A DNA stretch of 38,092 nucleotides from Candidatus Magasanikbacteria bacterium CG10_big_fil_rev_8_21_14_0_10_36_32 (GTDB lineage Bacteria > Patescibacteriota > Patescibacteriia > Magasanikbacterales > GWA2-37-8): positions 1-38,092 of the forward strand of contig PFBV01000006.1 of assembly GCA_002778465.1 (NCBI GenBank), read 5' to 3'. The position numbers were made by a program, and so were the translations under genes. The notes beneath the pieces are model-generated. The model made no database searches. It was not told where the DNA came from and saw only the letters and a program-made list of their open reading frames with translations. Below are positions 1 to 6,542 of this stretch, piece after piece (within the stretch, counting starts at the first letter, position 1; the number at the start of each line of letters is the position of its first letter).

Positions 1-1431
1 GAACAAACTATCGGCCGTGGTTTGCGTTTGCCTTATGGCGTGCGGACCGGCGTTGAAAAGGTGGACAAGCTCACTATCATCGCTCACGATCGCTTCCAAT
101 CCATTATTGACGCCGCTAATGATCCAAACTCCATAATCCGGCAGGAAAATATTATTGAGATTGACCCAAGCGCTTTGCCTGAAGCACAGGAAGTTATTAC
201 TGCTTCCTCGGTAACGGACGAAGCCTTTGCTCTCAAGCGTCAGGAAGTAGCGACCATTACAAACGAAGTGGACCGACAAAAGGCCGGCTTAGTTTTAGAA
301 GCCGAACAACTAATCACGGAAGCCGTGAACGCTCTTGGTGCGAGCGTTAAAAATATCAATGACTTGAATAACGACGAGATTCGCAAACTGGCTTTTGAAA
401 AAATAGTCACAAGTATTGAAAGCAACCCGCAACAAAATTTGTTTAAGTCGGCCATTGTTGAAGCGGCTAAACAGGAATATGAGTCAGTCGTTTCCGAGTT
501 AATTGATAAGACAATCCCGATTCCACGCGTACTTATCCAACAAAAACACGATGTTAAGTCCGGCTTTAAAGATTTTGATCTTGATGTGGCTGGTCTTAAC
601 TATCAGCCAGTATCGGAGGAAATCATTCGTCGCACCCTTCGTACTAACGAAAGCGAAATCTTGCAAAGTGAAAGTTCCGGAGTAGAGCGTGATACCCCCG
701 AAAACATTTTAGTGAACGAATTGATTAACTACCCGGAGGTGGATTATGACCGTGAGTCCGAGTTGTTATATAAATTAGCTAAACAAGCTATCGCTAAACT
801 TGGTAACGCCCGAAGCGAAGAAGATTTGGAGAACATCGTGCTTTATCATAAACGAGAAATCGGCAAATATATTTATGCCCAATTGCAACAGCACTTTTAT
901 CTGGAAAGTTCCGGCTTTGAAGAACCACTTGTCTACCCGTTTGATCGGATAAAACCACATAACTTTTCCAAATACACCGCTGACAGCGTTCACCACTATA
1001 CTGAAACAATCACACCGACAAACACCATCCCCTCAAAAGTATTCAGTGGATTTAAAAAAGCTTGTCACAATCTGTACAAGTTTGATTCTAAATCCGAAAA
1101 GGATTTTTCCGCTATTTTGGAAAAAGATACAGATGTATTGAAGTGGCTTCGTCCAGCTGATTCGCAGTTTGAGCTTTATTGGAAATATAACTCAAAACGC
1201 TATCACCCAGACTTCGTGGTAGAAACTGCCGACACGATCTTTATGGTCGAGATTAAAGCCGAGAAAGACATTGACGATTCGGAAGTTCAGGAGAAAGCCG
1301 AAGCCGGCAAAAAGTATTGCGAATCCGCTACGGTATTTAATCTGGCTAACGGAGGCAAGAAGTGGACTTATGTTCTTATTCCGCATACAGCCGTCGCACC
1401 GAATATGAGTTTAAAGGGATTATGTAAATAA
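1..1431 (+). CDS. Type III restriction enzyme Res subunit, C-terminal part (partial)
   Basis: The window opens inside this gene, so its start and most of the helicase core are missing; about 476 residues remain. The first visible residues, EQTIGRGLRLPYG, match superfamily 2 helicase motif VI as found in type III Res subunits. Near the C terminus a PD-(D/E)XK nuclease signature is readable: HPDF with Asp at 1210-1212, then EIK with Glu at 1249-1251 and Lys at 1255-1257. Res subunits are ATP-dependent translocases that cut DNA together with a Mod methyltransferase; Mod is not in the window and would be expected upstream. The stop (1429-1431) lies one base before the next ATG, so this is the promoter-proximal gene seen of a defence operon. 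A solitary helicase-nuclease of the same fold is the alternative. Confidence 0.85.
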   Translation, partial: EQTIGRGLRLPYGVRTGVEKVDKLTIIAHDRFQSIIDAANDPNSIIRQENIIEIDPSALPEAQEVITASSVTDEAFALKRQEVATITNEVDRQKAGLVLEAEQLITEAVNALGASVKNINDLNNDEIRKLAFEKIVTSIESNPQQNLFKSAIVEAAKQEYESVVSELIDKTIPIPRVLIQQKHDVKSGFKDFDLDVAGLNYQPVSEEIIRRTLRTNESEILQSESSGVERDTPENILVNELINYPEVDYDRESELLYKLAKQAIAKLGNARSEEDLENIVLYHKREIGKYIYAQLQQHFYLESSGFEEPLVYPFDRIKPHNFSKYTADSVHHYTETITPTNTIPSKVFSGFKKACHNLYKFDSKSEKDFSAILEKDTDVLKWLRPADSQFELYWKYNSKRYHPDFVVETADTIFMVEIKAEKDIDDSEVQEKAEAGKKYCESATVFNLANGGKKWTYVLIPHTAVAPNMSLKGLCK

Positions 1432-1432
1432 T

Positions 1433-2932
1433 ATGATAAAAAATGTACTGAGTTTAAATTCTATATACGCTAGAAAATTCTTCCTAAGCCAGGAGGCATA
1501 TTCAAATATGGAATTACCTCCGTACTTTGTGTTTAATAAGGTGCTCTCGGATATTGAAAAATCTTTTTCCGGTGAACTTGTCCCAAAAGATTTAAATGAG
1601 GCGAAGAAAAATGAGACAGTTAACCATATTCTTTATGGAAATAAAGACGGTAAGTATGCGTGGAGAAAATATGAGCTGATTAATCCATTGCTGTACATAT
1701 CATTGGTGAACATCATTACAGAAAAAAGCAATTGGAAAGTCTTGCAGGATCGTTTTAAGGAATTCAAAAAAGACAAAAATATTGAATGCGAGAGTATCCC
1801 AGTATTGCCCACAAGCAGGTCTAAACAAAAAGCTATTCAGATTTCACAATGGGTAAATAATATTGAGAAAAAGTCCATAGCTCTTTCACTGGAATATAAT
1901 TTTTTATACCAGACAGATATTACTGATTGTTACGGGTCGGTTTATACGCACTCTTTGTCGTGGGCAATCCATACTAAAGCAGTATCAAAAAATAAAAGAA
2001 ACTATGGTGATCTTTTTGGGAATAAAATCGATCACCATATTCAAGCCATGTCCTTTGGGCAAACAAATGGAATCCCTCAGGGTAGTATATTAATGGATTT
2101 TATAGCAGAGATTGTTCTTGGCTATGCAGACCATGAATTATCCAAAAAACTTGATTTAACTTTGAAAGGTAGAAAATTTCATATTTTAAGGTATCGGGAT
2201 GACTATAGAATTTTTGTAAATGATGTAAGTGACGGTGACACAATCTTGAAATGCCTAGGAGAGGTTTTATTAAATTTAGGGTTTCGATTAAATACCAACA
2301 AGACCTATTTTGACGAGGATGTCGTTTCCGGTTCAATTAAAAAAGATAAGATCGAAGCCTTGAAGTTTGAGTATGTCCCTAAAAAATTATCAAGAAAGGA
2401 ATTGCTGAGGCAGTTACTTATAGTCCAGCAAATTGGCAAACAATTTCCAAATTCCGGAACGCTTAAAAACCGGCTTTCAAAGATACTGGATGTAGTTAAA
2501 CCAAAAGATTTTTATGCTCAGGAAAGAATCATTTCTAGTCTGCTTACAGATATTGCACACAATAATCCCAACTCTTTTCCGGTTATCGCCGGTTTAATTT
2601 CAAACTGCATCGCTAAATTGCCAAATAAAAGACAAAAAGAGATGGTGTCACTGATCCAGTCAAAAATATGCACGCTAGCCAATATCGGCCTTTTAGAAAT
2701 ATGGACGCAAAGAATGTCTTTAGGCTTAAAATTTAAACTTAATTTGAATGAGAAATTGTGCAAGAGCGTTTACGGTGATACACAGCAGATATTTGAAACA
2801 GGTTGGATTAAAGATACGAAGATTAAAACTATCATTGATAGTAATGTTTGTATTGATAAGAAAATAATTGCTAAAACCAAAGCTAAAATTGAAAACAAAG
2901 AAGTGCAGATATTTAGTCCTTATAATTATTAA
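1433..2932 (+). CDS. Stand-alone reverse transcriptase, probable defence (UG/Abi-like) RT
   Basis: A 499-residue RNA-directed DNA polymerase. Motif A is at residues 161-168 (TDITDCYG, Asp162 and Asp165), motif B is IPQG at 214-217, motif C is YRDD at 254-257 (catalytic Asp256 and Asp257), and motif D is LNTNKT at 286-291. A fingers-region segment precedes motif A. Residues about 310-499 have no motif I know and look alpha-helical, as in the unknown-group and Abi reverse transcriptases used in phage defence. PQG is intact, unlike diversity-generating retroelement RTs, which carry SQ there. There is no maturase domain, no retron-like msr/msd directly upstream and no Cas1. It begins one base after the Res stop and ends 5 bp before the nuclease. 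It looks more A+T-rich than Res and the nuclease. I cannot assign a specific DRT class. Confidence 0.85.
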   Translation: MIKNVLSLNSIYARKFFLSQEAYSNMELPPYFVFNKVLSDIEKSFSGELVPKDLNEAKKNETVNHILYGNKDGKYAWRKYELINPLLYISLVNIITEKSNWKVLQDRFKEFKKDKNIECESIPVLPTSRSKQKAIQISQWVNNIEKKSIALSLEYNFLYQTDITDCYGSVYTHSLSWAIHTKAVSKNKRNYGDLFGNKIDHHIQAMSFGQTNGIPQGSILMDFIAEIVLGYADHELSKKLDLTLKGRKFHILRYRDDYRIFVNDVSDGDTILKCLGEVLLNLGFRLNTNKTYFDEDVVSGSIKKDKIEALKFEYVPKKLSRKELLRQLLIVQQIGKQFPNSGTLKNRLSKILDVVKPKDFYAQERIISSLLTDIAHNNPNSFPVIAGLISNCIAKLPNKRQKEMVSLIQSKICTLANIGLLEIWTQRMSLGLKFKLNLNEKLCKSVYGDTQQIFETGWIKDTKIKTIIDSNVCIDKKIIAKTKAKIENKEVQIFSPYNY

Positions 2933-2937
2933 AAAAT

Positions 2938-3687
2938 ATGTCTGAATATTACAATCCACAACGAACGAGAAGTCTATACGATCCGGCATCGGCCGAGCCT
3001 TTTAAATTATCACGATCAAAGATCGATCTATTCTTGAATTGCCCAAGATGTTTTTATTATGACCGCAAACTTGGTGTCGGTCGTCCGCCCGGCTTTCCAT
3101 TTGCTTTAAACTCGGCCGTCGATCATCTTTTAAAACTCGAGTTTGATATTCATCGTGTCGCCGGTACAAAGCATCCCCTAATTGAAAAATACGGCGTTGA
3201 CGCTCGTCCGGTTGCTCACGAAGACTTGGATAAATGGCGACATAACTTTACTGGCATTCAGTATTTGCACCAGCCGACCAATTTTCTTGTATTCGGTGCT
3301 ATTGACGATCTCTGGCAAAACTCCCAAGGCGAATATATTGTCGTGGATTATAAATCCACTTCAAAAGATGAAGATATTACTGAACTTAATAAAGATTGGC
3401 AGATTGGATATAAGCGACAGATGGAAATCTATCAGTGGCTACTTCGCCAAAACGGTTACAATGTTTCAAACACTGGATATTTTGTTTATTGCAACGGCCA
3501 GACGGACCGAAAAGCTTTTGACGCCAAGCTCGAATTTGATATCACCTTAATCGCTTATAAAGGCGATGATTCTTGGGTTGAAAAAACTATCACGGAAGCC
3601 CACAAGTGTTTGAATGGCAATAAAATTCCCAACGCTGACCCTAATTGCGATTACTGCAATTATGTTCAGGCAATAAATAGCAAATAA
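2938..3687 (+). CDS. PD-(D/E)XK nuclease, RecB/Cas4-like, with four terminal cysteines
   Basis: A 249-residue nuclease of the RecB/AddB/Cas4 type. Visible pieces: CPRC at residues 35-38, an acidic pair in GAIDD (Asp123/Asp124), the core VDYKS (Asp137-x-Lys139), a QxxxY motif at Gln161-Tyr165, and CDYC at 237-240. Cysteines at both ends flanking the nuclease core are the arrangement that holds a 4Fe-4S cluster in Cas4 and AddB, although here they are split 2+2 instead of 1+3. The predicted role is DNA end processing or cleavage. No CRISPR repeats or other cas genes are present, so it is not called cas4. It lies 5 bp after the RT and 5 bp before the TIR gene. Confidence 0.85.
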   Translation: MSEYYNPQRTRSLYDPASAEPFKLSRSKIDLFLNCPRCFYYDRKLGVGRPPGFPFALNSAVDHLLKLEFDIHRVAGTKHPLIEKYGVDARPVAHEDLDKWRHNFTGIQYLHQPTNFLVFGAIDDLWQNSQGEYIVVDYKSTSKDEDITELNKDWQIGYKRQMEIYQWLLRQNGYNVSNTGYFVYCNGQTDRKAFDAKLEFDITLIAYKGDDSWVEKTITEAHKCLNGNKIPNADPNCDYCNYVQAINSK

Positions 3688-3692
3688 TTATT

Positions 3693-4991
3693 ATGTACAA
3701 CAGAGATCCGCATCAAGCATTAAAAAGTGAAGTTATAGGAAAAGTCCGGTCAGGGACAACTGATTTGGTCTTGGCAAAATTACAATGGAGTAAAGACGAT
3801 ATTGGTTATAGCTTACATGTGTCCCCAAACACATTCAGTATCTCGGGCGGTTATCAGATAACAGATTTTTTAAGCCATTTGGGGTTCCAACGAAGTGGAT
3901 GCTCGTTTATTGATAGTCGGCAGTGTTATGTCCGATGGGTAGATGCTAATTTTGACGTGAATGCTTTTGCTGGTTTTTTTGATAAGGCTTACCAAAACCT
4001 AACTGACGCACAAAAGGATTTAGAAAAATGCGGCTTCTTTTTTGATAAACCGGAGGGTTTGGGATATTTTCTTGGTGGCCAATCCCGTAGTAGACGGCAT
4101 GATTTTCAAATGTCTGGAGATGGGCATACCGCCATGTCAGTAAAGGCAATGAAGCAAAGCGAAGACGATGCCTTTCAGTACAAATTTACTTGGCTTGAAT
4201 CTAGCCAAGATAAAGGATGGGTAATACATTATCGCCCAAAGCATCTGCCATTATCATCTGAGCTTCGAAGCGTTTTTCAATTTTTAGGAATACACAATTT
4301 TGAACAATGTCCGGAATACGAATTTGAACCATGCTATTGGTATTCAATCGCTTTCGAAGAAAGAGGAGATAGAATGTTTGATAGTAATGCGAATACTGCA
4401 CACAGCTGGTTTGACTCTCACGCACAACATTTTTCCGCCGGTATTCAAAAGCTATTATCTGCCAACGCAGAGATAGAAAAATCAGGTCTTACTTTTTTGC
4501 CGTTTCAAAAACCATCAGAACGCTTAAATATCGATATTGAGAAAAGGGTTACTAGACCAAAGTCCTCTACCAAGCCAGAGGATACTACTAAATTCGATGT
4601 AGCAATTTCATTTGCCGGAACTGAACGAGAGCACGCAGAAAAATTAGCCACAACAATAAAGGATGCCGGCTTTTCTGTATTTTATGATGAATTTTATCCG
4701 GAGTATCTTTGGGGTAAAAATTTGGTGGATACATTTGATGAGATTTTTAGAAAACGTTCTCGCTATTGCGTAATCTTTATTTCAAAGGACTATAAGGAGA
4801 GGGTTTGGACTAATCACGAAAGACAAAGTGCCCAGGCACGTGCCTTAAATGAAAAAGGTAACGAATATATTTTGCCGATTAAAGTTGATGAGACAGAGCT
4901 TGACGGTATGCCACCTACGGTTGGTTATGTGCCTCTCAAAAAAGGAATTGAAAAAATCGGAGAGCTTCTGATTAAGAAATTAAAGACATAA
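3693..4991 (+). CDS. TIR-domain effector with an unrecognised N-terminal half
   Basis: A 432-residue soluble protein. Residues about 300-430 form a bacterial TIR domain (TIR_2 type): the beta-A strand reads FDVAISFAG (301-309), and WTNHE gives a likely catalytic Glu376 in the usual position. Bacterial TIR domains cleave NAD+ or make cyclic ADP-ribose signals, and many act as abortive-infection effectors. Residues 1-295 match nothing I recognise; the region is rich in aromatic residues, and a charged, low-complexity linker (about 285-299) separates it from TIR, which suggests a sensor or partner-binding part. It lies 5 bp after the nuclease and 10 bp before the next gene, so it should be co-transcribed with the RT. 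The TIR assignment is firm; the role in immunity is inference from family and position. Confidence 0.88.
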   Translation: MYNRDPHQALKSEVIGKVRSGTTDLVLAKLQWSKDDIGYSLHVSPNTFSISGGYQITDFLSHLGFQRSGCSFIDSRQCYVRWVDANFDVNAFAGFFDKAYQNLTDAQKDLEKCGFFFDKPEGLGYFLGGQSRSRRHDFQMSGDGHTAMSVKAMKQSEDDAFQYKFTWLESSQDKGWVIHYRPKHLPLSSELRSVFQFLGIHNFEQCPEYEFEPCYWYSIAFEERGDRMFDSNANTAHSWFDSHAQHFSAGIQKLLSANAEIEKSGLTFLPFQKPSERLNIDIEKRVTRPKSSTKPEDTTKFDVAISFAGTEREHAEKLATTIKDAGFSVFYDEFYPEYLWGKNLVDTFDEIFRKRSRYCVIFISKDYKERVWTNHERQSAQARALNEKGNEYILPIKVDETELDGMPPTVGYVPLKKGIEKIGELLIKKLKT

Positions 4992-5001
4992 TTCGAATAC
5001 A

Positions 5002-5310
5002 ATGGAAATAGAATCAAAACAACAAATTTTAGAACGCCGGAAAGAGATTGAACAGGAGCTCGTGGAAATGCTCAAAGAAACTGAGAGCGATTTTACCTTG
5101 GATCATGTCCGAGACACTATTTATAACGAGGAAGATAGCGACGACATGATGAAAGTCGTGGCTATGTTTGATCGGGGCGGAGACGCTTCGGAATTAAGTA
5201 ATATTCTTGAAATAACAAATGACGCCTGGAATTATTTTCCGCACAAGGTGCTCGGTGGCATCTCGCCAGCTGAAAAGTTGTTTGAGTACAATCAAAATAA
5301 AAAGCAATAA
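5002..5310 (+). CDS. Small hypothetical protein of the defence operon (102 aa)
   Basis: A 102-residue soluble protein. The first 30 residues are a charged, probably coiled-coil helix (repeated E/K/Q with regular hydrophobics), followed by an acidic middle and a C-terminal stretch with NDAWNYFPHK and LGGISPAEKL. I do not recognise the family. It starts 10 bp after the TIR gene and is followed after 3 bp by another short acidic protein. Its base composition looks like that of the Res and nuclease genes, not the more A+T-rich RT and TIR genes. A small accessory or regulatory subunit of the restriction system is possible but unproven. Confidence 0.7.
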   Translation: MEIESKQQILERRKEIEQELVEMLKETESDFTLDHVRDTIYNEEDSDDMMKVVAMFDRGGDASELSNILEITNDAWNYFPHKVLGGISPAEKLFEYNQNKKQ

Positions 5311-5313
5311 TTT

Positions 5314-5493
5314 ATGTCAGACGACAATGAGCCAATTAAAGACGAACCAGCCGAAGAAGCTCCGGACGAGGAAGTCGCCGAGCTTATGGAAAGTCACGAT
5401 CTTGATAAAGACACGGCTGAGCGTGTTCAAGAGATTATGGAAGATTTGGGTGTGGACGAGGATGATGCTGTAGAACTCGAGGAACTTTTGTAA
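5314..5493 (+). CDS. Very acidic small protein (59 aa)
   Basis: A 59-residue ORF beginning MSDDNEPIKDEP and ending ELEELL. Nearly half the residues are Asp or Glu and there are few basic ones. Two helical stretches (around 21-33 and 36-58) contain related segments, LMESHDLDKDTAERV and IMEDLGVDEDDAVEL, hinting at an internally repeated helical motif. It begins 3 bp after the preceding stop and ends the operon. A small, strongly acidic protein at the end of a defence operon could be a DNA-mimic-like or protein-binding regulator, but the sequence does not show this. No clear terminator follows directly. Confidence 0.65.
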   Translation: MSDDNEPIKDEPAEEAPDEEVAELMESHDLDKDTAERVQEIMEDLGVDEDDAVELEELL

Positions 5494-5502
5494 GAGTCAT
5501 AT

Positions 5503-5526
5503 TTGCTTAACATTGCTTAAGTTAAG
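5503..5526. repeat. Direct and inverted short repeats after the defence operon
   Basis: TTGCTTAA occurs at 5503-5510 and again at 5513-5520 (10-bp period). CTTAAC (5506-5511) is the inverse of GTTAAG (5521-5526). It sits just downstream of the last operon gene. It could be a weak hairpin, an operator-like site or chance in A+T-rich DNA. Confidence 0.3.
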
Positions 5527-5543
5527 TAAATCGTTTTAAAGTC

Positions 5544-5651
5544 TCAAAACTCGTTCACAATCGTTTCCGGTTTCCAGATTGGTGCAAATCTCTTACTTCG
5601 GTCGAACCGCTCGCCACACGGGCAAACACGGGGTAAGAACGGGTTATACAT
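5544..5651 (-). CDS. Tiny ORF with a CPCG motif, possibly a remnant (35 aa)
   Basis: A 35-codon ORF starting MYNPFLPRVCPCGERF and ending at TGA (5544-5546). It has a CxC-Gly pair and a run of basic and aromatic residues. Its ATG overlaps the stop of the upstream short ORF (ATGTATAA), the arrangement of two translationally coupled genes. The base composition resembles the adjacent operon. It may be a genuine tiny metal-binding protein or the scrap of a longer gene; no homologue comes to mind. Confidence 0.4.
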   Translation of the reverse strand: MYNPFLPRVCPCGERFDRSKRFAPIWKPETIVNEF

Positions 5652-5757
5652 TCTCGTACTTGGCCAGAATTTCTTTCATTTGGTCTAAAACTACCGTCGG
5701 ATATTTGTATTCACTTGCCCAGTCAAAAGTTCGGAAATCGTTGAGCAGGGCGAGCAA
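5644..5757 (-). pseudogene. Probable C-terminal remnant of an unknown gene
   Basis: An open minus-strand frame of 37 residues with protein-like composition (NDFRTFDWASEYKYPTVV, then a Lys/Glu helix ending KYENV). No credible start exists: upstream the frame runs directly into the terminator hairpin at 5758-5795 and a stop. The simplest reading is the tail of a gene whose front was lost by deletion or insertion. The parent gene is not recognised. Confidence 0.4.
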
Positions 5758-5795
5758 AAATAAAACACCCTCTAATAAGGGCGTTTTATTTTATC
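5758..5795. terminator. Bidirectional intrinsic terminator
   Basis: Arms 5758-5771 and 5778-5791 pair over 14 positions with one mismatch, around a 6-base loop. A-rich and T-rich flanks allow it to work on both strands. It separates the remnant region from the G+C-rich gene. Confidence 0.75.
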
Positions 5796-5819
5796 TCTAT
5801 AGAATGATTGGAGCAAATC

Positions 5820-5848
5820 TTGACAATAACATAGTAATATACTATTTT
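5820..5848 (+). promoter_or_regulatory. Sigma-70-type promoter of the G+C-rich gene
   Basis: TTGACA at 5820-5825, a 17-bp spacer and TATTTT at 5843-5848. The predicted transcript starts near 5855, about 30 bases before the ATG, with AGGAG at 5874-5878. Confidence 0.65.
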
Positions 5849-5885
5849 ATGTGTGGTCTTGAAAACTGGCAAAAGGAGAAAAACA

Positions 5886-6242
5886 ATGGCAACAGATGGA
5901 CCCACCCCGCCTCCCTGTGACCCTGAAATCTTCAAGAATGGCACGGGCCTGTGTGTCGTCGATGGCAGTTCCAACGCTGTAGAGTGTTGGGTACAATCGG
6001 TGGCAAAGAAGGCAAACACGAAGGTCGACTGGCATTATAGCGGTGGACGCGCGAATGTCCTACACCTAGGCGACGCCGACAGCTACCAGCGAGCGCTCAA
6101 CGCGGTCCATGAACTCACAGGCGAGCTCAAGGGACACATCCTCAGCGTCGGTGGCCCCGCTATCTATCGGGCTGGTGATACATTGCCCGAAGGGACAATC
6201 GCGATTGACCCAGACTTTGGTCCAATCGTTATGCGCCAATAA
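5886..6242 (+). CDS. G+C-rich orphan hypothetical protein (118 aa)
   Basis: The start is ATG 5886, placed by AAAGGAG 7-8 bases upstream; a longer reading from 5853 would begin at the predicted transcription start. The 118-residue protein has a proline-rich N terminus (GPTPPPCDPE), two early cysteine regions (CDPE and GLCVVDG), the stretch VDWHYSGGRANVLHLGD in the middle, and a C-terminal GPAIYRAGDTLPEGTIAIDP. No signal peptide or membrane segment is seen. I do not recognise a family. By eye the gene is above 50% G+C, while DNA on both sides is far more A+T-rich, and its codons (ctc, gtc, gcg, ggc) are unlike the neighbours. Together with its private promoter and terminator this suggests recent acquisition or an unusual expression class. 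Confidence 0.75.
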   Translation: MATDGPTPPPCDPEIFKNGTGLCVVDGSSNAVECWVQSVAKKANTKVDWHYSGGRANVLHLGDADSYQRALNAVHELTGELKGHILSVGGPAIYRAGDTLPEGTIAIDPDFGPIVMRQ

Positions 6243-6261
6243 TATATTAGAACTCGCAACA

Positions 6262-6298
6262 AACCCCCAACGAGAATAAATAAGGGGGTTCTTTTTTT
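6262..6298 (+). terminator. Intrinsic terminator of the G+C-rich gene
   Basis: AACCCCC (6262-6268) pairs with GGGGGTT (6284-6290), followed by a run of seven T (6292-6298). Confidence 0.85.
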
Positions 6299-6542
6299 AT
6301 GTAAAATTTGGAATGTAAACTTTCTTGACGAAACACAACAAAAAAACATAATTGCTCAACCATATTTTAACTTGTTGATAAAACCATACAATGATAAAAT
6401 AAAGATACTTTTTCCATTTTGATTTCTTATTTAACCAAATGATTTTCCGTACCAAGCCTTTTAATCTATTTTGGATTTTTTTTAATACCAATTAGTTTCT
6501 ACTTAATTTTCATTGTGCCAAAAAATTAAAATAATAAATGAC
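6299..6542. other. A+T-rich intergenic region before the permease
   Basis: No convincing gene here. Two weak plus-strand promoter candidates can be read: TTGACG (6325-6330) with CATAAT (6347-6352), and TTGTTG (6372-6377) with TAAAAT (6395-6400). Either would give a leader of more than 130 bases to the permease ATG at 6543. No stable leader structure is evident to me. Confidence 0.35.

Noticed and set aside
1433-2932. Diversity-generating retroelement reverse transcriptase
   Set aside because: Motif B has PQG, not the SQ form of that group, and no template/variable repeat pair or target gene was seen.
2938-3687. CRISPR-Cas4 with an array nearby
   Set aside because: No direct-repeat array, cas1 or cas2 anywhere in the window.
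5544-5820. Integration site within a tRNA gene
   Set aside because: A TTCGA-containing stretch near 5600 resembles a T-loop, but no tRNA half with acceptor pairing or flanking repeat could be built.
5579-5920. Plus-strand ORF of 113 residues
   Set aside because: It crosses a terminator and a promoter, and its end overlaps the start of the G+C-rich gene in another frame.
6297-6491. A 64-residue minus-strand ORF
   Set aside because: Very A+T-rich low-complexity frame reaching into the terminator, with no ribosome site; its Lys/Ile/Phe-rich composition is what A+T-rich DNA gives by chance.
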